Part shown: piece after piece, positions 27,414 through 39,400 of the stretch | Numbering within the stretch: the stretch's first letter is position 1 | How the letters are laid out: each line of letters begins with the position of its first letter | Source: Dasypus novemcinctus | Taxonomy: Eukaryota > Chordata > Mammalia > Cingulata > Dasypodidae | Assembly: GCF_030445035.2 (NCBI RefSeq) | Contig: NC_080701.1 | Location: 20,738,798 to 20,802,797 of the forward strand | Length of the DNA stretch: 64,000 bases | Direction: 5' to 3' | The notes under the pieces: generated by a model | Databases searched by the model: none | Seen by the model: the letters and a program-made list of their open reading frames with translations, nothing else | Told to the model about the DNA's origin: nothing | Position numbers and translations under genes: made by a program

Positions 27414-30400
27414 GTAGGCTTCTCACCCTCCGTCCCAGGGGGATGGCGGGGGCCGCGTGTGTGTGGGGGGGTCTTTGACGGTGAGGGTCATTTGGGTTGA
27501 TAAACCTCCCGGGTTCGTGGTGGATCGCGTTTCATATTTCTTTTCCTTTCGGAGGGTTGGAAAGACGGGAACTGGGATGCCTTGTGGTGGTGGTGGGTGG
27601 GTGGGGGATAGGCTTGTGGTTTTTTGGACCTTTCTTTTCAGTTTTGACCGTAATAAATGTGTTATTTCCTTAAAAAAGGGAAAGCAAGATGTTGCGCCGC
27701 CTGCTAAGTAGCAGGCTGAGGGGTATCCCTTCTGGGAGAGATGTTGGGCTGGAGTGACTCGGCTCTGCTCCTCGAGCTCTAAACAATTTATCCTGCGTGG
27801 CTCCCTTCAAACCGGCCCTCCCCTGGAAAAGAAGCGGCTGCAGCCCCCGCCGTCACTCAGCAGCCCCTCCCGCAGGCCAGGAGCAGGAAGAATGGGGAGG
27901 GATCTGAGCATTTAGCTCTTTCCCCAAATGTGTGGCTCGAGATGGAATCCTGAATAGCGTTGATAGGCACCTTTACGTAGATTTTTATTTATTTTTTAAA
28001 TCTTCACGTCGATTCCGAGGTAAATGTCATGACAGCACCTCAATTTTACGAATAAGGAACCGGAGGATCTGAGAGGTTAACTCATTTGCTTAATATACTA
28101 GGACCTGCAGCCTGTACCCTTTATTCTCTCTTCCTGCGGGAAATATGCTTCTGTTTCGTTAAAGCAGTATTTTTAGTAGGGATTTATCATTATATGTAGC
28201 AGCACGGTTCTTTTAGTTCAGGGGACTTGTTGAAGATCCTTATTTGTTGAGAATACAAGAGTAAAATCCACACTTTGCTAACGGGAACTTAAAATGGTGC
28301 AGTTGCTTTGGAAAAGATTGTCAGTTCCTCAAAAAGTGAAATATAGAGTTACCATATGTATTAGTCAGTATAAAGGGTATTTGTTTGAGGTAGAAGCTTA
28401 CAGTTACAAGGCCCTAAAGAGTTCAACTCAAGGTACCATAAGAGGTACCTTCTTATCCAAAATCTGTTGCCCTGTGTAGATGCAAGATGGTAGGCAATCA
28501 CTGCGAGGGTTCAGCCTTCCTCTTCCCTCCTAAGGCTCCTGGGTCCAGCTGTAGGCTAGCAGAGGGCTCCTCTCTTCCCAGGGCTCGTTTCTTTCCAGGC
28601 TCAGCTGTATTGTTCTCTTCACAAGGTCAGCTGTAAACTGTCAGGTGAAGGGTTCATCTCACTCTGGGGCTCCAGCATAAAATATCAAGTTCTCTTCTCT
28701 GTGGTGTCCTTTTGTGTGGATCTACTTTCTTGTGAGAAATAAAAACATGTCCACACAAAATCATTTACATTCATGTTCATAGCAGGATTGTTCATGATAG
28801 CCAAAAAGTGGAAATAACCCAAATATCCATCAACCGATGAATGGATAAACAAAATATGGCATTCATTCAGTAAAATATTATTGTCATAAAAAGGAATGAA
28901 GTACTGATGCATGCTGCAAAATGATGAACTTTGAAAACATGCTAAGTGAATGAAGCCAGTCACAGAAGACCAAATATTTATATGAAATGACCAGAAGAGG
29001 CAAAACCATTGAGATGGAAAGATGAGTGGCTATTGGATGAAGGAAGGATTGGGGAGTAACTGTAAATGGGTACCAGGTTTCCTTTTGGGGTGATGAAAAT
29101 GTTCTAAAGTTAGTAGAGATGATTGCACAATATACGAAAAACCACTGAACTGAAATTTTTTTGGTGCCTTTTTTTAAAATTTATTTATTTATTTTAAAAA
29201 TTTATTTCTCTCCCCTTAACCCGCGCCCCCCCCCCCCCCCCCCCGGTTGTCTGCTCTCTGTCCATTCGCTGTGCGTTCCTCTGTGTCTGCTTCTATTCTT
29301 GTCAGCAGCCTGGGAATCTGTGTCTCTTTTTGTTGCGTCATCTTGTTGTGTCAGCTCTCTGTGTGTGCGATGCCTCTCCTGGGCGGGCTGGACTTTCTTT
29401 TGCGCAGGGCAGCTCTCCCTACGGGGCGCACTCCCTGCGCGTGGGGCTCCCCTATGCAGGGGACACCCCTGCGTGGCAGGGCACTCCTTGCATGCATCAG
29501 CACTGCGCATGGGCCAGCTGCACACGGGTCAAGGAGGCCCTGGGTTTGAACCGCGGACTTCCCATGTCGTAGACAGACGCCCTAACCACTGGGCCAAGTC
29601 CGCTTCCCTGTATTTTAATAGGTAGATTTTGTGGTATGTGAATTATATCAATAAAAAATTTCGGGAGTTAAAAAACATAGTAGTGAGAGGTTAATTATGA
29701 AAAAATGTCTGTGTTTTCTCTGCATAAATCTGTATATGTAGACTCTGAGATTTAATCCAATGATAGAGTGATAAAATGCTTGACCTATACATAGCTAAAC
29801 CAGACCTAAGAGCAATTAAAGGGAAAAATGGAACCACTGAACTAATGACTTATTGAGCTTGCTATATTATCAAAACAAAAGTGTGTTTTCCAGGGTAGGG
29901 TTAGGTAAGGGTTGGCTAGAATAGGGAAATTAAGGTTTTTGCATTGTGTAGGCAGTTTTTAGGTGTGATTGGGACATAGGTGTGCAAATAGGGTGGCTGA
30001 TGGTGCTGTAGTAGTTGGAGATAAAGCTGGCAATGTGTAATGGGCATTTGTAAATCATTTCAAGGGTTTGGGCATTATCTTTCAGGTTGACAATTCTGAA
30101 ACTTTAAAACTATAGAATGATAACTTGTTATAAAGCAATAAAAAACTAATACAAAAGGTATAGTTGTTTCTCAGATATTGCAAATTTTTACTTCCCCAAT
30201 TTGTTGTCTTCTAACTTCATTGTTTTTTTAGATTGTGTTAACATATATATAACATAAAATTTGCCATTTTAGCCATTTTTTAGTATTCAATTCAATGGCA
30301 TTTAATTACACTGCCAGTGTTGTGCTGCCTTCAACACCATCTATTACCAAACCTTTCATCAACCAAAATGGGAACTCTGTTAAGCAATAATTCCCCATTT

Positions 30401-33400
30401 TCCTCTCCACAGTCCCTGGTAACCTCTGATCTACTTTCTGTCTTTATGGACAGAAATCCCTTTTCATTTAAGTGGAATTGTACAATATTTGTCCTATTCT
30501 GTCTGGCTTATTTCACTTAGCATAATGTTTTCAAGGTTTGTCCAAGTTGTCACATGTATCCAAACTTCATTCCTTTTTATGGCTGCATAATATTCCATTG
30601 CATGTATATACCACATTTCATTGATGGACACTTGGGGTGTTTCTACCTTTTGGTTATTGTGAATAATGCTATTATGAACATTGATGTCCAAGTATTTATT
30701 GGAGTTTGTTTTCAGTTCTTTTCAGTATATACCTAGGAGTGGAATTGCCACGTGTAGTAGTTGGATATTGTTTATGAATTCCAAAAAATAGTTACTGGAT
30801 TATGTTTGTAAACTGATTTGTTCCTCTGCATATTAAATTATATTGGATGCAGCTGTTTCAGTTTTACTTGATTAAATAATGATTGGGCTTTGATTGGGCT
30901 ATGTCAGTAGGGTGTTGAGTGGGCGAGGACTCACCAACAAACTGCATTGCAGAGAGAAGGGGGGTTGGAGTTTTAGTGCTTGCTTAGATAGAGCAGAGGC
31001 CTGGGAAGAGAGATCAGCTGTTTGCTTGAAAGTCTACAGCTGGCCTTGTGGAGAAAGCAGAGCAGCTGAACCCAGAGAGAAACAAGCCCTGGGAAGAGAG
31101 GAACCCAGGAAGCCTGAACCTTTGCTGACATCGGAAGCCATTTTCTCCAACATGTGGCAGTAGACTTTGGTGAGGGAAGTAACTTACGCTTAATGGCCTG
31201 GTAACTAAGCTTCTACCCCAAATAAATACCTTTTATAAAAGCCAACCAATTTCTGATATTTTGTATCAACACCTCCGTTGGCTGACTAATACTCCAGGTC
31301 ATATGATAATTCTATATTCAGTTTTTTGAGGAACAGCCAAACTGTTTTCCATAACAGCTGCACTGTTTTACATTTCTACCAGCAGGGCACTGTAGTTTCC
31401 GTTTTTCCACATCCTCCTAACTCTTGCTATTTTCTATTCTAATAATAACCATTCTAGTGGATGTTAAATGGTATCTCAGTATTGTAGTTTTGATTTACAT
31501 TTTCTTAATGACTGCTGATGTTGAGCATCTTATGTTTATTGGCCATTTCAGTATCTATTTAAGTCCTTGGTCCATTTTTAAATTAGTTTGTCTTTTTGTT
31601 GTTGAATAGCAGTAGTTCTTTATATGTTTATTTATCTTTATATATTCTGGGTGTTAAACCGTTATGAAATATAGAATTTCTAAATATTTTCTCTATTCTT
31701 TTGTTCTTCATGCTTTTGGACTCTTATGTAAGAATCCATTGCCAAATACAGGGTCCTGAAGATTTTCCCCTAAGTTTTCTTCCAAGAATTTTATGGTTTC
31801 AACTCTTATTTTTAGATTGTTGGTACTGTTTGAGTTAATTTTTGTATATGATATGAAATAGGATTCTAGTTCTTTTGCATGTGGATAGCCAATTTTCCCA
31901 GCACTATTTGTTGAAAATATTTATTTTTTTCCTTTTCCCCATGGAGTGAACTTGACACTCTTGTTTAAAATCAATAAATAGGGAAGCGGATGTGGCTCAA
32001 GCAATTGGGCTCCTGTCTACCATATGGTGGGTCCAGGGTTTTATTCCTGGGGCCTTCTGGTGAAGGCATGCTGACCCATGCAGCAGGCTGGCCTGAATGG
32101 AGGGCTGGTGCAGCAAGATGACGCAACAAAAAGAGACACAGAGGACAGACAATAAGAGGTGCAGCAGACCAGGGAGCTGAGGTGGCACAAGAGATTGAGC
32201 CCCTCTCCCCCACTCTGGAAGGTCCCAGGATTGGTTCCTGATGCAACCTAAAGAGAAGACAAGCAGAAACAGAAGAATGCACAGCGAATGCACACACAGG
32301 GCTGACAGTGAGGCGGGGGTGGGGAGGGGGATGGGGAGAAATAAATAAATCTTTTAAAAAATAAAATAAAACCAATAAATAGGCCGTAGAAGTGAGCATT
32401 TATCTATGGTCTCTAAAATTCTATCCCGTTGGTTTATATGTCTACCCTTATACTGTGGCTTTGTAGTGAGTTTCGAAATCAAGAATTGTGTCCTGCAACT
32501 TTGTTCTTTGCAAGACTGTTTTGGCTATTTGGGTGCCCTTGCAATTCCTTATGAATTTGAGGATCAGCTTTTCCATTTCTGCAAAGAAGTCTTCTGGAAT
32601 TTTTATCAGGATTGTCTTGAATCTGTAGATTTCTTTGGATAGCATTGTCATTTGAAGAATACTGTCTTCCAACTCTAAACACAGGCTGTCTTTCCATTTA
32701 TTTAGGTTTTCTTCCATTTCTTTCAGCAGAAGTTTTCAGTGTGCAAGTTTCATATCCCCAGTTATATTTATTCCTAGATATTTTATTCTTCTGGATGTTA
32801 TTGTAAATGGAATTTTTTCCTTTTTTTTAATGGTTTTTTTTTTGAAGATTATTTTATTTATTTCTCCTTCTCCCTGTTGTCTGCTCTCTGTGTCCAATTG
32901 CTCTGTATTCTTCTACATTCACATGCATTGTCAGGCGGCACTGGGAAATTGCGTCTTCTTTATTACGTCATCTTGTTGCATCACCTCTCCATGTGTACGG
33001 TGCCACTCCTGGGTGGCCTGCGCTTTTTTCATGCGGGGCGGCTCTCCTTACGGAGCGCACTCCTTGCTCATGGGGCTCCCCTACTTGGGGGACACCCCTG
33101 TGTGGCACAGCATTCATTGCAGGCATCAGCACTGCACATGGGCCAGCTCCACATGGGTCAGGAGGTCCTGGGTTTGAACCTTGGACCTCCCAGGTGGTAG
33201 GTGGACGCCCTATCCGTTGGGCCAAATCTGCTTCTCCCTCCTTGTTTTCTTTTTTTTTTTTTAAAGATTATTTGTTTCTCTCCCCGCCACCACCCCAGTT
33301 CTCTGTTCTCTGTTCTCTGTGTACATTTTGCTTCATATTCTTTTTGTCCACTTCTGTTGTTGTCAGTGGCATGGGAATCTGTGTTTCTTTTTGTTGTGTC

Positions 33401-36400
33401 ATCTCTCCATGTTTGTGGCACCATTCCTGGGCAGGCTGCACTTTCTTTCGCGCTGGGCGGCTCTCCTTACGGGGTGCACTCCTTGGGCGTAGGGCTTCTC
33501 TTTGTGGGGGGCACCCCTGCGTGGCACAGCATTCCTTGCGCGCATCAGCACTGCGCGTGGGCCAGCTCCACACGGGTCAAGGAGGCCCGGGGTTTGAACT
33601 GCGGTCCTCCCGTGTGGTAGATGGACGCCCTATCCACTGGGCCAAGTCTGCTTCCCCCTCCTTGTTTTCTTGATGTTTGTTGCTGCTGTATAGAAACACA
33701 ACTGGGGGAGCAGATGTGGCTCAAGAAGTTGAGTGCCTACCTCCCATATGGGAGGTCCCAGGTTTCATTCCCAGGGCCTCCTAAAAGATAACAAACAACA
33801 AGCAAAAACAACAAACAGACAATGAGCAGACAACAAGCAAAAACAAAATGAGTAGACAGTGAGCAAAAACAAATGAGCAAACAGTAAGCAAACAGAGCCA
33901 ACTCAGGAGCCCATATGGCTCAGTGGTTGAGCGCTGGCCTCCCACATATGAGATCCTGGGATCAATCCCCGGTCTCAGTACCTCTACACATACACAAAAG
34001 AAACAGAACTGATCTTTGTTTGTTGCTCTTTTGCCCTCAGCTTTGCTGAAATTGTTTATTAGCTCTATTAGCTTTCTTTCAGATTCTTTGGGATTTTCTC
34101 TATGTCAGATCATGTTATCTGCAAATAGAGATAGTTGTAATTCTTTTTTCCAACTTTGATGCCTTTTATTTCTTTTTCTTGCCTAATTGTTCTGACTAGA
34201 ACTTACAGGACTGTGTTGAATAGGAGTGGTGAAAGTGGCCATCCTTGTCTTCAACCTTTTGCAGATGATGTAGCTCTGGAATTTTCACATATGACTTTTA
34301 TCATGTTGAAGAAGTCCCCCCCCCCCCCTTTTTTTAAATGAGGTATGCAGACACTTAAACCACTGCGCTACACCTGCTCCCAGAGGAAGTTCCTTTTATT
34401 TCTTATTTTCTGAGTGTTTTGTGTTTTGTTTTTTATGTAATCATGAAAGGGTATTAGATTTTGTCAAATGCATCAGTTTGTTTCTGCATAAATTGAGATC
34501 ATCCTGTGTGGGGTTTTTTTCCCTTTATTCTGTTAATGTGGTGAGTTACATTAATTGATTTTCTTAAGTTGAACCAGCTTGCATTCCTGGGGTAAGTCCC
34601 ACTTGGTTGTGGTGTATAATCCTTTCAAAGTGCTATTGGATTCATTTTACTAGTATTTTGTTGTGGAATTGTACATCCATATTCATGAAAGGAATATTGG
34701 TCTATAATTTTCTTATCTTGTGATATCCTCAGATGGCTTTGGTATCAGAGTGATCCTGGCCTCGTATAATGAGTTAAGAAGTGTTCCTTCCAAGTCAGTG
34801 TTTTGGAAGAACTTGAGCAGGATGGGTGTTAGTTCTTTGAATGTTTGGTAGAATTGTCCACTGAAGCCTTCTGGTCCTGGACTATCTTTGTTGGAAGGTT
34901 TTTGATTGCTGATTAAATCTCTTTACTTGTTTTTATTCTATTGAGGTTTTCTGATTCTATTTTTTTGAGTTACCAGGGACTGGGGTTGAACCTGGGACGT
35001 CGTGTGTGAGAAGCTGACACTCAACCACTGAGCCATGTCTGTTCCCTCTAATTCTTTTTGAGTCAGTTTAGGTAATTTGTGTGTGTTAGGAGTTTGTCCA
35101 TTTCATCTAGACTATTTAATCTGTTGCTGTGGAACTCTTTATAGTATTCCCTTAGAATTCTTTTTACTTCTGTAAATTCAGTAGTAAAGTCCCCACTTTC
35201 ACTTCTGATTTTAGTTCTTTGTATCTTCTCTCTTTTTTTCTTTGTCACTCCAGCTAAAGGGCTTGGCAATTTTATTGATCTTTTGGAAAAAAAAACTTTT
35301 GGTTTCATTTATTTTCTATTCTTTTTTTTTAAAAAAAACTTATTTATTTTTATTTATTTCTCTCCCTTTCCCTCCCCACCCCACCTGGTTGTCTGCTCTC
35401 TCTGTCCATTTACTGTGTGTTCTTCTGTGTCTGCTTGCATTCTTGTCAGCGGCACCCGGAATCTGTGTCTCTTTTTGTTGCATCATCTTGCTGTGTCAGC
35501 TCTGTGTGTGTGTGGCGCCACCCCTGGGCAGGCTGTGCTTCTTTCGCACATGGCGGCTCTCCTTGCAGGGTGCACTCCTTGCACGTGGGGCTCCCCTACG
35601 TGGGGGACACCCCTGCTTGGCAGGGCACTCCTTGCACGTAACAGCACTGCATGTGGGCCAGCTTACCACACGGGCCAGGGGCCCTGGGTTTGAACCCTGG
35701 ACCTCCCATATGGTAGACAGATGCTCTTATCAGTTGAGCCAATCTGTGTCCCTATTTTCTATTCTTTCTTTCTTTTATCTTATCTCTAATTTTTATTATT
35801 TCCTTCTTTCTGCTCACTTTGAGTTTAGTTTGCTTTTCTTTTAGTTCCTTAAGTGTGAAGTTGGGTTATTGCTTTGTGATTGTTCTTTTTTTTATTTTTC
35901 CCTATCCCTCATTTGTACTTGCTGTCTGTTCTCTCTGTGTGGGCATTCATTGTGTGCTTGTCTTCTTTATAGGAGGCACTGGGAACTGAACCTCCCATTT
36001 GGGAGGCTTGAGCTACCTCTGCTTCCTATTATTTTTTATTAAGAGAAGTTGTAGTTGAGGCAGACTAGTTTAGGAAAAGGGAAGATGAATCTAGGATCCG
36101 GCAGAAGAACATGGCCACGAAACACATGGCTCTGGAAGCCTGCTGGAAACCCCTGCGGGAAAGCCCGCCACCAAGGAGGCTGCCAGACGGATCCCATGAC
36201 AACACTGTTTGGAACAGGATCTCATTCAGGGTCAAGGAAGAGCCCCACATATCCTCATGGGGCCTTATCAGTCCCTGGGGAACTGATGGGTAGGGTAATC
36301 AATCAGAACAGCAAACAGCTGGGGCCCCTCCCCCAAAATCAACAAGCGGAGGAATAATTAATAACTTAAAAGGTAACCACAGGGAAGCTTATGTGGCTCA

Positions 36401-39400
36401 GACAATTGGGCTCCCACCTACCACAAAGGAGGTCCTTACTTTGGTTCCTGGTACCTCCTAAAGAAAACAGTGAGGCAAGTGGATTTGGCTCAATGGATAG
36501 AGCGTCCGCCTACAACATGGGAGGTCCAAGGTTCAAACCCAGGGCCTCCTGACCCATGTGGTGAGCTGGCCCACGCGCAGTGCTGATATGCGCAAGGAGT
36601 GCCCTGTCATGCAGGGGTGCCCCTGCATAGGGGAGCCCCATGTGCAAGGAGAGCTGCCCTGCGCGAAAAAAGCGTAGCCTGCCCAGGAGTGGCACTGCAC
36701 ACACACAGAGCTGATGTAGCAAGATGACGCAACAAAAAGAGACAGAGATTCCCAGTGCCGCTGACAAGAATACAAGTGGACACAGAAGAACACACAGTGA
36801 ATGGACACAGAGAGCAGACAACAGGGGGGAAGGGGAGAGAAATAAATAAAAAGTAAATCTTAAAAAAAAAAGAAAAAGAAAACAGCAAGCTGGCGTGTCA
36901 GGCAGGCATGGTGACCTGATGCAACAAGATACACAAGAAGAAGAACATGAGTGACGCAGCAAAGCAGGGAGTGGATGTGGCTCAGGCAATTAAACACCTC
37001 CCTCCTGGGTTTGGTTACTAGTGCCTCCTAAAAAAACAAGGAAGACAAACAGACACAGCAAGTGCAAACAACAAGGGGGTAGGGGGAAATAAATACATAT
37101 ATCTTAAAAAACAAAAAAAAGTAACCACATAAGCCAAATTTCACTCTGCTTAGAGGAGCTTGCATCAAATCTTGGTGCATATTTCCATCCTTCTCTTCCA
37201 TTTCTCAGCAAGCTCTGTTCTTTTCCCCCACTTCTCAATAAATTATTTTTACTGGCTTAACTAAACTGTTGCATTTTGTTTTTTTTTTTAGCAAATCAAT
37301 TTTATTGGTAGATATTAATAAAGCATACAATTCATCCAAAGTGTACATTCATCCAAAGTGTACATTCATCCAAAGTACAATCAAGGGTATTTGGTATAAT
37401 CACATAGTTGTGCATTGATCACTTCGATCATTATTAGAACGTTTTCATAATTTCAATAATAATAAAAACCAAAATTCTTCCTCTCTCAATCTCTGTTTCC
37501 CTTGCCGTATGTTCCTGCTATTTCTGGCTACTATTGCACAATTATTTATTAAGCAGTTTTATTGAGATATATTCACATACCATACCGTCTATCTAAAGTG
37601 TATAATCAGTGGCTTTTATTATAATCACAATGTTGTGCATTCATCATCACAAAAAAATTTTAGAATTATTTCATTACTCCAAAAAGAAAAACTCCACACC
37701 TCTTAGCATGCCTTCCCTAGTTCTACGTAACCACTAATCAAATTACATCTTTATAAATTGATTTATATTTACGTTTTATATAAATGGAATCATACAATAT
37801 GTTACACAATATATTTAGTCCACAATAGTGCAGTCCTACAGTATTGTCCTTATGTGTCTGACTTGCTTCACTCAGCATAATGTCCTCCAATTCATCCATG
37901 TTGTCATATGCTTTACTACTTCATTTCTTCTTACAGCTGCATAATAATCCATAGTGTGAATAAACCACAGTTTATCCATTCATCGGTTGATTGGTGTGTT
38001 TTTAAATTGTTTTATGTGAGATAGCCAAGAACCTAGAGGAATTAAACACTTCCCTGGCTTCATTGATTTTACAGAAAAATCATGCAGAAAGTACAGGGTT
38101 TCCATACACTCCTACCCCACACGTTTTCCCTATTATTAACACTTTTCATTAGTGTGGTACTTTTGTTAAAATTGATAAAACTATTATTTATCCTATTAAT
38201 TGTAGTCTATAGTTTACGTTAGGATTCACTATTGTATAGTTCTGTGGTTTTTAAAAAAAATTATAGTAACACAACCTAAAATTTTCCATTTTAATCACTT
38301 TCAAAATATACAATTCAGGGAAGTGGGTGTGGCTCAAGCATTTGGGCTCCCGTCTACCATATGGGAGGTCCAGGGTTCGATTCCTGGAGCCCCTTGGTGA
38401 AGGCGAGCTGGTACACGCAGGAGTGCTGGCCTGCACTGCAAACTGGCCTGAGCAGACAGCTGGCGCAGCAAGATTACGCTGCAAAAAGAGACAGGAGAGA
38501 CTATAAGAGATACAGCAGACCAGGGAGCCGAGGTGGCGTAAGAGATTGAGCACCTCTCTCCCACTCCAGAAGGTCCTGGGATTCGTTCCCCATGCCACCT
38601 AAAGAGAAAAGCAGACACAAAGAATGCACAGTGAATGGACACAGAAAGCAGAAATGGTGTGTGGGGGGACAGAAATAATTAAATCTTTAAAAATATATAT
38701 ACAGTTCAGCAGTGTTAATTACATTCACAGTGTTGTGCTAATATCACCATTATCCATTATAAAACCTTTTCCATTACCTCAACCAGAAACTACCAATTAA
38801 AGGTTAACTTCTCCATTCTCCAACCCCATCTCCACGTTGTTAACCTTTATTCTAATTTCTGACTTGATGGATTTGCATATTTTCGATTCTTATTTATTTT
38901 TCTTCTTTTCCGATGGATTTGCATGTTTTATTTCATATAACTGAGATCATACACTATCATATTTTGTGTTTGGCTTAATTCACTCAACACAGTGTCTTCA
39001 AGGTTGATCCATGTTGGTAGTATGTATTGGAACTTCATTTCTTTTGAATGTTGACTACTATTCCATTGTGTGTATAAGCCACATTTTGTTTATCCATTCA
39101 TCATTGGTGGCACTTGGACTACTTCCATCTTTTGACGTTTGTGAATAATGCTGCTGTAAGCGTCAGCGTGAAAATGTTAGCAGAACACTCTGGGTTCTGG
39201 GCTTCTAGTTCTTGGCTCTGTCGCATAAAAGAATTTAAGGATGTGCCATAGGATAGGCAAGGGAGTAAAGAGTTTATTAAAAAACAAGAAAAGAAAAACA
39301 GCACACAGGGTGCTGCAGGGTGTGACTCCTGCGTGGGGCCCGGCTTAGGCCTTTTTAAAGCCCTTCCTCCCCTTTCCTAATGTGGGGGAGGGGCCCCAGT

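Larger units (their letters stand above)
26250..27480. promoter_or_regulatory. CpG island spanning LSM1 exon 1 and BAG4 exon 1
   Basis: CpG-dense compared with the flanking AT-rich DNA. It covers both first exons and the interval between them, as expected for two widely expressed genes sharing a divergent promoter. Confidence 0.8.
28255..29665 (+). repeat. L1 3' end, sense, interrupted by an LTR-like element and a SINE
   Basis: The L1 3'UTR sense pattern is split. It begins 'gtgcagttgctttggaaaag', resumes after 28738 ('ttcatagcaggattgttcat', then 'ggataaacaaaatatggcat'), and ends after the SINE at about 29665 with 'gtgaattatatcaataaaaa'. Confidence 0.85.
31295..36030 (-). repeat. L1, antisense (copy A): 3' end and ORF2 pieces, SINE-riddled
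   Basis: After the LTR, the 3'UTR continues ('cagccaaactgttttccata'), then ORF2. The minus-strand frame at 32448-32717 reads [13 protein letters not shown] with ETHYKATV, and 35063-35308 reads [16 protein letters not shown] with NSLDEMDK. Both are L1 reverse-transcriptase-protein patterns. SINEs interrupt it at 31981, 32828, 33249, 33704, 34321, 34963, 35323 and 35886. It is dead, with multiple breaks. Confidence 0.88.
36050..37273 (+). repeat. LTR-like element split by a SINE cluster
   Basis: Left part 36050-36382, right part 37119-37273. It starts TGTAGTTGAGGCAG and ends near GTTGCA, with AATAAA at 37238-37243. The SINE cluster between is bordered by 'gtaaccaca' on both sides, its duplication. 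It looks like a class I-type endogenous-retrovirus solo LTR. The family is not identified and there is no coding. Confidence 0.55.
37275..39174 (-). repeat. L1 3' ends, antisense (copy B)
   Basis: Two overlapping antisense 3'UTR segments, about 37275-38010 and 38250-39174, with 'attgagatatattcacatac', 'tcactcagcataatgtcctc' and 'tccattgtgtgtataagcca'. A SINE at 38318 interrupts the second. Confidence 0.82.

Noticed and set aside
26989-27426. Minus-strand frame of 145 codons opposite BAG4 exon 1
   Set aside because: It is the GC-rich complement of a real exon and has no recognisable protein features.
26634-27500. A 288-codon plus-strand frame covering the divergent promoter and BAG4 exon 1
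   Set aside because: Only the last part from 27144 is coding. The upstream section lies in the LSM1/BAG4 promoter, and the end runs through the exon 1 donor at 27414 into the intron.
33704-34010. CRISPR-like regularly spaced 'acaaacaacaagc' and 'gagcagaca' repeats
   Set aside because: These are degenerate A-rich SINE tails in a mammalian genome, without uniform repeats or spacers.
32448-35308. Minus-strand frames with L1 ORF2 protein similarity as possible genes
   Set aside because: They are short, broken segments of dead L1 elements.
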